From NCBI GenBank assembly GCA_903842365.1, contig CAIMLU010000004.1, forward strand, positions 1-44,830: DNA of 44,830 nt, given 5' to 3'. The notes under the pieces were generated by a model. The model was not told where the DNA came from. It did no database searches and saw only the letters and a program-made list of their open reading frames with translations. Made by a program: the position numbers and the translations under genes. The DNA is from an uncultured bacterium. Its GTDB lineage: Bacteria > Patescibacteriota > Minisyncoccia > Phycocordibacterales > UBA6065. Of this stretch, positions 37,331-44,830 are shown piece by piece; the stretch's first letter is position 1, and each line of letters opens with the position of its first letter.

Positions 37331-39058
37331 CTATTCAGTTTCAAGGTCGACAACTCGACCAAGTTCATCAAGCGATGTTAAACCCTTTAAAACTTTAAGA
37401 ATTCCATCTTCACGAAGAGTTGGAATACCTTGGTGTTTTGTTGCCGCCCGTACTTCTCGTTCCGATGGATTTTTAATAAGGACATCTTCAAGTGTTTGGT
37501 CTGCAAGTATCGCCTCATAAATACCAATACGGCCCTTGTATCCAAGACCGTTACATATAAGGCAGCCTTTTGCACGGAATATTTTTTTTGAGTTTACACC
37601 TTCAATAAGTGTTTTATCAAAAATGGTATTAAGTGAGTCTTCAATAATTTTTCTCTCCTCATCAGTTGGAGTGTCTTCTGTTTTACAGCTTGAACAAAGT
37701 GTTCGAACAAGACGTTGTGCGAGTGCGATGTTTAATGCTGAGATGAGTGTTTTAGGACTGATACCAAGGTCGATTAATCGTGGAAATGTACCTGCGGCTG
37801 AATTTGTGTGGAGTGTTGAAAACACAAGGTGACCCGTGAGAGCTGCGTTCACTGCCGTTTCTGCTGTCTCGGAATCGCGGATTTCACCAACCATAATAAC
37901 ATCAGGGTCTTGACGGAGTGCTGCGCGGAGCCCAAGTGCGAACGTGTATCCTTTGTCTGCATTTGTTTGGGTTTGAGTAATTCCTTTTAAGTGATACTCA
38001 ATTGGGTCTTCGATAGTGAGAACTTTTACACCTGGATCATACACTTTACTCAAGAAAGCATAGAGTGTTGTTGTTTTTCCAGATCCAGTTGGCCCAGTGG
38101 TGAGGAGTAATCCTTTTGGTCGCCCTATTTCATGGGTAAGTATTCCTAGGAGTTTTTCGGGAATACCCATCGCTTCTAAAGGAACCTGGATAGACTTTGG
38201 ATTGAGGATTCGCATAACAATTGATTCGTTGTATGCACCAGGGAGGAGGGAGGTTCGGATCTCGATTTCTTCACTATCTAATTTAATACTAAAACGGCCG
38301 TCTTGAGCCTCGGATTTAACATTTAACTTTAGACCAGAAAGGAGTTTTATGCGCGAGAGCACGAGTGGATATGTTTCTACATCAAGACCTATAATATCTG
38401 TTAAAACACCATCAAGACGATATCGTAATCGTGTTGATGTTTCTTCAGGTTCGATGTGTATGTCTGATGCCTTGGTTGCAAGTGCTCCACCAAGAATGAT
38501 CTCGAGTATTTTTGAAATACGAAGACCTTTCTTCATTTTTAAAATATCACTCACGATTCGCTTAACATCTTCGGTCGAGTGAATTTCACTTAAGAATGTC
38601 TTGATTTCCTCACTTGATATTTCAAGGGCCCCAGCCTTACTTTGTTCTGAATGAGAAAGGTCTGCATAGCGGACCCATGCTTTCTCAAGGCTATTCTGAG
38701 AGACAACAACCTGGGTTACTTCGTAATTTTGGTTTTCAAGTGATGTAAGAATCTCACCCAGTTTTGGGTGGTTAGGGGAGAGTACTCCTACTTTAATTTT
38801 TTTTCCAATAAGTGAAAAACCAACGACTCTTGTTTCGCGGGCAATGTGTTCAGGAATAACACGCAAAGCATCCATGTTTATAGGAATGGGGCCAAGGTCT
38901 GCGTATTCAAGACCATTTCTTCCTGCAACAATTTGGGCAAGATCCTCCTCCTCTTTTTTCTTGAATTCCTCAAGTTGTTTTATCTGCTTTTCCTCATCAA
39001 ATATAACTGTCATGGCGTCTATTGTATCGTGTTTGGGTTGGTAAACGATGCTTGACAA
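37331..39058 (-). CDS. pilB: type IV pilus assembly / type II secretion ATPase (PilB/GspE)
   Basis: LLTTGPTGSGKTTTLYAFLSKVY, LTIEDPIEYHLKGITQTQ, LRQDPDVIMVGEIRDSETAETA, CSSC...CLIC zinc motif. Confidence 0.95.
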   Translation of the reverse strand: MSSIVYQPKHDTIDAMTVIFDEEKQIKQLEEFKKKEEEDLAQIVAGRNGLEYADLGPIPINMDALRVIPEHIARETRVVGFSLIGKKIKVGVLSPNHPKLGEILTSLENQNYEVTQVVVSQNSLEKAWVRYADLSHSEQSKAGALEISSEEIKTFLSEIHSTEDVKRIVSDILKMKKGLRISKILEIILGGALATKASDIHIEPEETSTRLRYRLDGVLTDIIGLDVETYPLVLSRIKLLSGLKLNVKSEAQDGRFSIKLDSEEIEIRTSLLPGAYNESIVMRILNPKSIQVPLEAMGIPEKLLGILTHEIGRPKGLLLTTGPTGSGKTTTLYAFLSKVYDPGVKVLTIEDPIEYHLKGITQTQTNADKGYTFALGLRAALRQDPDVIMVGEIRDSETAETAVNAALTGHLVFSTLHTNSAAGTFPRLIDLGISPKTLISALNIALAQRLVRTLCSSCKTEDTPTDEERKIIEDSLNTIFDKTLIEGVNSKKIFRAKGCLICNGLGYKGRIGIYEAILADQTLEDVLIKNPSEREVRAATKHQGIPTLREDGILKVLKGLTSLDELGRVVDLETE

Positions 39059-39079
39059 ATTCTATTTTTGTAGTACTAT
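39052..39079 (+). promoter_or_regulatory. promoter of lipoprotein gene
   Basis: TTGACA(39052-39057)-N16-TACTAT(39074-39079). Confidence 0.55.
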
Positions 39080-39094
39080 TAAATACAGAAATTT

Positions 39095-39619
39095 ATGAAA
39101 AACATAATAGATAGGGTGTTCTTTATCATCAGCATCGGAACGGTTTTTTTGCTGTTCCTGGGTGGGTGCGCAGTTGGAGTGCGTCCTGTAGGACCCCTCG
39201 TTCTTGAGGGTGGTTCACCTATGGCGCAGCTGAATAGCCCTTCAAGAAACTTCAGGGACACGATGCGTCGTCCCTCCTATGATTGGAGGTACACCACCTT
39301 CTGTTACAGGGCCATACGGGGGAGTATTGGTGGCGATTCGCTCGCTATCACCTACACCAATCCAAATTATGTTGCTGTACTTAATCAAGGCAATATAGTT
39401 TTGTCCGACAAGGAGACCTTTATAGGTGACTTGTCAAAAATTCCAAGCGCTTTTCGTGGTGACAATATTATTATCGTCATCGACTTCTATGAAAAGGGTA
39501 CGGGAAATTGGGTGGGTGATGCGCATATCTCCGTGCACATTAATGGTGCTGATAATTTTCAGCGCTACAACGTGCACATTCAAGGTCCGTGTGATCGGAC
39601 AATATACGCATCTTATTGA
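39095..39619 (+). CDS. putative lipoprotein
   Basis: MKNIIDRVFFIISIGTVFLLFLGGCAVG with lipobox LGGC; 174 aa. Confidence 0.75.
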   Translation: MKNIIDRVFFIISIGTVFLLFLGGCAVGVRPVGPLVLEGGSPMAQLNSPSRNFRDTMRRPSYDWRYTTFCYRAIRGSIGGDSLAITYTNPNYVAVLNQGNIVLSDKETFIGDLSKIPSAFRGDNIIIVIDFYEKGTGNWVGDAHISVHINGADNFQRYNVHIQGPCDRTIYASY

Positions 39620-39638
39620 TTAGGGTTAGTTTTGCGAG

Positions 39639-39669
39639 GAGGCTATTTTAACGAGTAGCCTCTTTTTTA
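39639..39669 (+). terminator. intrinsic terminator
   Basis: GAGGCTA / TAGCCTC followed by TTTTTT. Confidence 0.85.
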
Positions 39670-39718
39670 TTCTGACCAGCGAGGAGTGTGGGCGAGCATC
39701 CTCGCACACAACGTCAGA

Positions 39719-39776
39719 GCGACCAAAATCTCTTGAGCAAAGCGATTAGAGATTGGAAGTACTCTTGTGGTGCGAC
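39719..39776. repeat. hairpin repeat element, copy 1
   Basis: gcgaccaaaatctcttgagcaaagcgattagagattggaagtactcttgtggtgcgac; near copy at 43946-44003. Confidence 0.85.
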
Positions 39777-39852
39777 GTCAGAACAAATTGGTTTGTTCTT
39801 CGAATTCCACAAGCGTCAGCCCAAGGTGGTTTATTGCCTATATTTATGGATA

Positions 39853-40293
39853 ATGGGGGATATGTTTATACGCTCAATTGGAGAGTTAAAAGATTTTGCC
39901 AAAGAGATAGTTGATTCACTTAAGGCAAATGAGAGGGCAACTATTATTGCCCTTGATGGAGATTTAGGTTCTGGAAAGACGACTTTTTCAAAGTGTATTG
40001 CAGCCCTTTTGGGGGTTAAGAATCAAGTACAAAGCCCCACTTTTGTTATTATGAAATCCTATAACATAGAAGACGATAAGCGTTTTAATAACCTTATCCA
40101 TATTGATGCGTATCGTTTTGATGATCCTAAAGAGGCAGACCAAATACGATGGAATGAACTTGTTTTGGAACCAAGAAACCTTGTGTTGGTGGAGTGGCCC
40201 GAGAAATTAGGTGACAGACTTCCAATTGGAACTATGCGTATTTGTTTCTCCTTTGTCGATGAGACAACCCGTGAGATTTCCGTAGTAGAATAG
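39853..40293 (+). CDS. tsaE: tRNA threonylcarbamoyladenosine biosynthesis ATPase TsaE
   Basis: ATIIALDGDLGSGKTTFSKCIAALLG, SPTFVIMKSY, HIDAYRFDDP, LVEWPEKLGDRLP; start 39853 or 39862. Confidence 0.9.
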   Translation: MGDMFIRSIGELKDFAKEIVDSLKANERATIIALDGDLGSGKTTFSKCIAALLGVKNQVQSPTFVIMKSYNIEDDKRFNNLIHIDAYRFDDPKEADQIRWNELVLEPRNLVLVEWPEKLGDRLPIGTMRICFSFVDETTREISVVE

Positions 40294-40297
40294 GGTT

Positions 40298-42682
40298 ATG
40301 AAAAAAAAGAGCAGGGAACGACTTGTCATTCTTGATACACACGCAATTCTTCATCGTGCGTACCACGCTGTGCCTGACTTTGTCACGTCGACAGGGGTTC
40401 CCACAGGCGCTTTGTTTGGACTTGTGTCGATGGTGCTTTCTATAGTTGAAACACTTAAACCTGATTACGTTGTTGCTGCTTTTGATTTACCAAAACCAAC
40501 ACATAGACATGAGGCATATAAAGAATACAAAGCAGGACGTTTGAAGACTGACGGTGCTCTTGTTGAACAGATAAAACGAGCGCGAGATGTGCTGGGAGCC
40601 CTATCGATCCCAACATATGACCGTGAAGGATTTGAGGCTGATGATATTTTGGGGACTATTGTTGAAAATGAAAAAAATAACAGTGATTTAGAAATTATTA
40701 TTGCAACAGGTGACGCGGATGCATTTCAACTTGTCTCAGGTAATAAGGTGCAAGTCTTTACCATGAGAAAAGGTGTAAAGGATGTTGTTTTATATGATGA
40801 AGCGGCCGTTGTTGAGCGTTATGGTTTTATTCCAACCCTCCTTCCTGATTACAAAGGCCTCCGTGGTGACCCTTCTGATAACATTATTGGTATTAAAGGC
40901 ATTGGTGAAAAAACAGCAACAATCCTCATAAAAGAGTTTGGAACTATTGAATCAATGTATGAAGCGCTTAAAAAAAGTGAGGAGCGTTTCAAGACGGCTG
41001 GTATTACGCCCCGTGTTATAGGTTTGTTACGTGACGGTGAAGAAGAGGCTCTCTTTTCAAAAACACTGGCAACAATTCGTCGTGATGCACCTATTGAATG
41101 GTCTCTTCCTGAAAAGAGGTGGGTTGAAACAATTTCGGTTGATGAGGCTGGTGCACTTTTTATGCAACTTGAATTTCGTGCAATGAAGTCACGGCTTGAA
41201 AGTGCTTTAAAAAAGGTGTCAGGGGGTAGTGTGATTACCGCTTTTGCGGTTGAGCCCGCAAAAACAGTGAATGAAATTTCCGAGCAGGAACTTAAAGAAC
41301 TTTGTGTTGCTTTATGGGTATTTGATTCAAATATTACAAACCCCAACACCGAAGATATTCTTTCGTTTGCAAACACAAAAACACTTAGAGAAGCACAGCC
41401 ACTTGTACTGGAAGCTCTCACGAGGAGAAATGCCGTACGTATATTTGAGGATATTGAAAAACCTCTTATCCCTGTTGTTTCTGCAATGGAAAAACACGGT
41501 GTACTGATCGATAAAACATTTTTACAAGAGCTTGGTGTTACATATCGTGCTGAACTTGAAAAACTAGAAAAATCTATTTATATCCATGCTGGGTGTGAAT
41601 TCAATGTTGCGTCGCCAAAACAGCTCGGTGAAGTTTTGTTTTCCAAAATGGGTCTCAAGGTTGCTCGGCAGAAAAAAACCGCAGGAGGAGCCCTTTCAAC
41701 AAAAGAGTCAGAGCTTGAAAAAATGCGCGACCTCCATCCAATTATTGGAGAAATTTTACAGTTTCGTGAGTTGGCAAAATTATTGGGTACGTACATCGAG
41801 GCAATACCACCGCTTCTTGATGGGGGAGACCGACTCCATGCTCGATTTATTCAAACGGGTACGGTCACGGGTCGAATGGCGTCAGAAAATCCAAACCTTC
41901 AAAATATTCCAAATAAAACAAACCTTGGTCGTGCAATACGAAAAGCTTTTATTGCACCTAAAGGACGAGTGCTCCTTTCTCTCGATTATTCACAGATTGA
42001 ATTACGAATTGCCGCCTTCTTGTCCAAGGATCCATCGTTTATAGAAATTTTTACAAGTGGGCAAGATGTTCACACTGCTGTTGCGGCAAAAGTGTTTAAT
42101 GTCTCCATTGATGATGTTACAAAAGAAATGCGTTCAAGGGCGAAGGTTATAAATTTTGGCATCTTGTATGGTATGGGGACCCTTGCACTCAAACAGAATT
42201 TAAATTCCTCTCGCGAAGAAGCGCAAACATTCATGGACGAGTATTTTGCACGCTTTCCTGAGCTTGCAGGGTATCTCAATAGAACAAAAGAAGAGGCGGG
42301 GAGGCTTGGTTACACTGAAACGTATTTTGGACGCCGTCGTTATTTTGAGGGACTCAAATCACACCTTTCGTTTGTAAAAGCAACTGCGGAACGTATGGCC
42401 ATAAACGCACCAATACAAGGGACGTGTGCTGATATGGTTAAAATAGCCATGCGTCGTATTAATGAGTGTATCCAGGAACGTTTTACACACAAAGCTGACC
42501 TAGTGCTCCAGGTGCATGATGAATTGGTGTATGAAGTTGATAAAGATATATCAGTTGAGTGTTCATGTGCCTTTAAATCAATTATGGAATCAGTTATACC
42601 TGCAAAAGACATTTCGGGTATTGTTTGTGTCGCAGAAGCGCGAGTTGGTACGAGTTGGGAGGATATGGAAAAGGTGAAATAA
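40298..42682 (+). CDS. polA: DNA polymerase I
   Basis: 5' nuclease domain (LVILDTHAILHRAYHAVP, DYKGLRGDPSDNIIGIKGIGEKTA), polymerase motifs (LLSLDYSQIELRIAAFLSKD, RRYFEGL, QVHDELVYEV). Confidence 0.96.
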   Translation: MKKKSRERLVILDTHAILHRAYHAVPDFVTSTGVPTGALFGLVSMVLSIVETLKPDYVVAAFDLPKPTHRHEAYKEYKAGRLKTDGALVEQIKRARDVLGALSIPTYDREGFEADDILGTIVENEKNNSDLEIIIATGDADAFQLVSGNKVQVFTMRKGVKDVVLYDEAAVVERYGFIPTLLPDYKGLRGDPSDNIIGIKGIGEKTATILIKEFGTIESMYEALKKSEERFKTAGITPRVIGLLRDGEEEALFSKTLATIRRDAPIEWSLPEKRWVETISVDEAGALFMQLEFRAMKSRLESALKKVSGGSVITAFAVEPAKTVNEISEQELKELCVALWVFDSNITNPNTEDILSFANTKTLREAQPLVLEALTRRNAVRIFEDIEKPLIPVVSAMEKHGVLIDKTFLQELGVTYRAELEKLEKSIYIHAGCEFNVASPKQLGEVLFSKMGLKVARQKKTAGGALSTKESELEKMRDLHPIIGEILQFRELAKLLGTYIEAIPPLLDGGDRLHARFIQTGTVTGRMASENPNLQNIPNKTNLGRAIRKAFIAPKGRVLLSLDYSQIELRIAAFLSKDPSFIEIFTSGQDVHTAVAAKVFNVSIDDVTKEMRSRAKVINFGILYGMGTLALKQNLNSSREEAQTFMDEYFARFPELAGYLNRTKEEAGRLGYTETYFGRRRYFEGLKSHLSFVKATAERMAINAPIQGTCADMVKIAMRRINECIQERFTHKADLVLQVHDELVYEVDKDISVECSCAFKSIMESVIPAKDISGIVCVAEARVGTSWEDMEKVK

Positions 42683-42689
42683 TACACAT

Positions 42690-43421
42690 ATGTTTTTTCT
42701 TGTTACTGGAACAGATACAGATAAGGCCCGTGCAAAAGCGCGTGAACTCATTTCGCTCATGGAAAAAAAGCGCCCTGACGCAACGTCAATCCGTGTTCTT
42801 GCTGACACAGCAACAATGAGTATGGTGGATGAATTGGTATTATCTCAAGGCTTATTTGAAGCCAAGACGATCACTTTTTTTGATGAGGTGTTTGAAAATG
42901 AAGACGTTGGAGCACGGGTGATTGCTGTTGTTGATGCGCTTAAATTGTCACAAAACGGTTTTGTTCTTTTCGAAGAAAAACTTTCAAAGAAAAATCTCGA
43001 GATATTGTCGGGTTCTGCAGAGAAAGTGTTTCATTTTGATTCAACAGAACCATCAAGTGATTATTCAATGTTTCCAATCGCTGACGCTTTTGGTTCGTGT
43101 GACAAACGTTCCTTATGGCTCCTTATTCGTGAGGCACTCGATCACGGTTCACCAGCAGAAGAAATTCACGGGATCATGTGGTGGCAGGTGAAGGCAATTG
43201 CAATAGTTCGTATTGCAAAAGATGCTAAATCAGCGGGGCTTGCACCTTTTGTTTTTACAAAAGCAAAACGCTTTAGCATGGCTTTTTCATCAGAACAAAT
43301 TGAAAAAATCATGTGTGATTTGGTCGCCATATACCACAAGGCTCATAGGGGAGAGATTGATTTCAATGTTGCGCTTGAACGCTTTGCTCTCGATTTTCCA
43401 GTGTCACATGTTGAAAAGTAA
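42690..43421 (+). CDS. holA: DNA polymerase III delta subunit-like protein
   Basis: MFFLVTGTDTDKARAKARELIS..., ELVLSQGLFEAKTITFFDEVFEN, C-terminal helical domain. Confidence 0.75.
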   Translation: MFFLVTGTDTDKARAKARELISLMEKKRPDATSIRVLADTATMSMVDELVLSQGLFEAKTITFFDEVFENEDVGARVIAVVDALKLSQNGFVLFEEKLSKKNLEILSGSAEKVFHFDSTEPSSDYSMFPIADAFGSCDKRSLWLLIREALDHGSPAEEIHGIMWWQVKAIAIVRIAKDAKSAGLAPFVFTKAKRFSMAFSSEQIEKIMCDLVAIYHKAHRGEIDFNVALERFALDFPVSHVEK

Positions 43422-43439
43422 TTAAAACGCTGATAGTAT
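43411..43439 (+). promoter_or_regulatory. promoter upstream of tRNA-Lys
   Basis: TTGAAA(43411-43416)-N17-TAGTAT(43434-43439). Confidence 0.45.
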
Positions 43440-43465
43440 GCCACATACGCACTCAAAACCTCTTT

Positions 43466-43500
43466 GGGTAGAGCGTCTCCCTTTTAAAGGGTGGGTCTGG
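43466..43500 (+). pseudogene. partial tRNA-Lys duplicate (D-stem to variable region)
   Basis: GGGTAGAGCGTCTCCCTTTTAAAGGGTGGGTCTGG resembles TGGTAGAGCATCTCCCTTTTAAGGAGTGGGTCGTTGG of the intact tRNA 55 bp downstream. Confidence 0.7.
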
Positions 43501-43521
43501 AATAGTTACATATAAACACAT

Positions 43522-43594
43522 GCGCCCTTAGCTCAGTTGGTAGAGCATCTCCCTTTTAAGGAGTGGGTCGTTGGTTCGATTCCAACAGGGCGCA
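43522..43594 (+). tRNA. tRNA-Lys(UUU)
   Basis: acceptor GCGCCCT/AGGGCGC, D-arm AGCTCAGTTGGTAGAGC, anticodon loop CTTTTAA, T-arm GTTGGTTCGATTCCAAC; CCA not encoded. Confidence 0.96.
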
Positions 43595-43605
43595 CAAACG
43601 CGATC

Positions 43606-43640
43606 CAAGAAAACCTGCACTGCTGCAGGTTTTTGCGTTT
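43606..43640 (+). terminator. tRNA terminator hairpin
   Basis: AAACCTGCA CTGC TGCAGGTTTTT. Confidence 0.7.
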
Positions 43641-43641
43641 G

Positions 43642-44027
43642 TGCGAACCGGAGCGATGTTTGTTCAGTAGAACAAACCGCGAGGTAGGGCCGAGGAAATT
43701 CTGGTTCGACAGAACCAGAATTATCCGTGGCCACAAATCATATGGTGGTTTTCGGTTGTGCTGTGCGAGCCGGAGGCCGACGGGCCGAGGCGGGTGAGTT
43801 CGGGATAAGGGACCCGAACGTAAAACCTTCTTGAGACGGTACTCCGTCCAAAAGGTGTACTGACCATGTAATGGTCGCGAGATTTTTCAGCAGAAAAATA
43901 CTTGTGACCACATCCATGCGAGCCAGGGCCGAGGAATTTTCGAGCGCGACCAAAATTTCTTGAGCGATAGCGATTAGAAATTGGAAGTACTCCTGTGGTG
44001 GCGGCGAGAAAATATCCGTGGCCACAA
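43642..44027. repeat. intergenic hairpin mosaic / repeat region
   Basis: at least six perfect hairpins; GGGCCGAGG at 43687, 43782, 43926; 16-bp repeat TATCCGTGGCCACAAA at 43722 and 44013. Confidence 0.8.
43946..44003. repeat. hairpin repeat element, copy 2
   Basis: gcgaccaaaatttcttgagcgatagcgattagaaattggaagtactcctgtggtggcg. Confidence 0.85.
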
Positions 44028-44049
44028 ACTGCCAGTGGCAGTCTTTTTT
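44028..44049 (+). terminator. terminator closing the hairpin mosaic
   Basis: ACTGCCA G TGGCAGT C TTTTTT. Confidence 0.75.
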
Positions 44050-44171
44050 CCCCCAAACCCTTGACACCCCCCTATTTTCCATTACCATCCCTCCCCGGAT
44101 GAACCTTGTTGTGCATTTTTGCACGACATTGTCTCTGTTCTTCCACAACACAATCAGACTGCCTTAGTTAA

Positions 44172-44830
44172 ATGAAAACCAAATTATTTGGTTCAGTATT
44201 TGTATTAACGAGCGCTCTTCTTCTGAAGAGCGCTTTTGCTGGGACTGTTATATATCAACCGAGTCCATTCAATGGACGAGACATCTGGATTACGAGCCAC
44301 TACCCATACAGCTCAAACGGTGGAGACTACGGACTTGATAATGGTGACATCACTGTCGGTGGTTGGGGCGACTGGTATAACGGCGCGATCAAGTTCGATC
44401 TCGAAGGATTACCAAACACACCAACCAACGTCGAAATGTGGCTTTTGCCCCATACATATCCGAACAGTACCTCTCAACGCGTTGGTATGAAATTCTACGT
44501 TCTCACCAATACTTGGAATACTAGTTCGGGTTGGTATAACACATCGTGGACAGGCATGCTGCTCGGTACTGCACCTGCTCCGGTAGTTGATAGGTGGAAC
44601 CCGTACGGGATTACCGTCACGTACAACCAGTGGAAAAGTGGAAGCAGGGTAAACCAGGGATTCATGCTTGCTCCAACAGGCAATAATAACCAGTTTAACT
44701 ACTTCTACGCTTCCAATCACACGGTTCCGTCTCAGCGGCCCAAGCTTGTGATTACGTACAATGATGCCTCGTATCCTACGCCTCCCGCCTTCAAGTTACC
44801 GCTTCCAAGTGGTTACAAGTGGTGTGTGAC
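44172..44830 (+). CDS. secreted protein with DNRLRE-like domain, truncated by window end
   Basis: ORF open from ATG 44172 to end (absent from ORF track because no stop): MKTKLFGSVFVLTSALLLKSAFAGTVIYQPSPFNGRDIWIT...NGAIKFDLEGLPNTPTNVEMWLL... Confidence 0.75.
   Translation, partial: MKTKLFGSVFVLTSALLLKSAFAGTVIYQPSPFNGRDIWITSHYPYSSNGGDYGLDNGDITVGGWGDWYNGAIKFDLEGLPNTPTNVEMWLLPHTYPNSTSQRVGMKFYVLTNTWNTSSGWYNTSWTGMLLGTAPAPVVDRWNPYGITVTYNQWKSGSRVNQGFMLAPTGNNNQFNYFYASNHTVPSQRPKLVITYNDASYPTPPAFKLPLPSGYKWCV

Noticed and set aside
39688-39852. 55-codon N-terminal extension of TsaE
   Set aside because: Extension crosses the hairpin repeat element and is not TsaE-like; ATG at 39853 or 39862 fits family N-termini.
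43528-43736. ORFs over the tRNA-Lys locus (68 aa and 67 aa on -, 86 aa on +)
   Set aside because: Translate through the tRNA and hairpin repeats; the PVGIEPTTHSLKGRC-like peptide is a common artefact of tRNA antisense ORFs.
43642-44049. Insertion sequence or integron-like cassette array
   Set aside because: No transposase/integrase ORF or target-site duplication seen; the repeats are short hairpins rather than IS ends.

Overview
The window looks like a chromosomal segment of a Patescibacteria/CPR-type (Parcubacteria-like) genome. This is inferred from gene content and architecture; no database search was possible. It contains the canonical origin neighbourhood (yidC-rnpA-rpmH / dnaA / dnaN at 26.1-30.1 kb), with DnaA-box-like 9-mers and an apparent G/C skew flip between dnaA and dnaN. 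Left of the origin are pnp, a DksA/TraR-type protein, comM, a LysM+M23 peptidase, a UvrD/PcrA helicase, rsmA, and a long cluster (about 10-26 kb) of secreted/membrane proteins with a minimal type IV secretion-like core (VirB6-like, PrgI-like, TraC-like, VirB4-like, VirB2-like). Right of the origin are a class A PBP, tyrS, ruvC, a short yebC, ruvB, pilB, a lipoprotein, tsaE, polA, holA, tRNA-Lys(UUU) and the 5' part of a DNRLRE-like secreted protein that runs off the window. The best candidates for something undescribed are: (1) a stand-alone ~350-nt structured RNA (36.85-37.2 kb) with its own promoter and terminator; (2) a hairpin-mosaic repeat family at 39.7 and 43.6-44.05 kb with a compensatory base-pair change between copies; (3) the VirB-like cluster with coiled-coil and lectin-like add-ons, oriented head-on to replication; (4) frequent -10 boxes placed 6-10 nt before start codons, suggesting leaderless mRNAs; (5) very long, almost perfect palindromic terminators that reach into the 3' ends of convergent genes.
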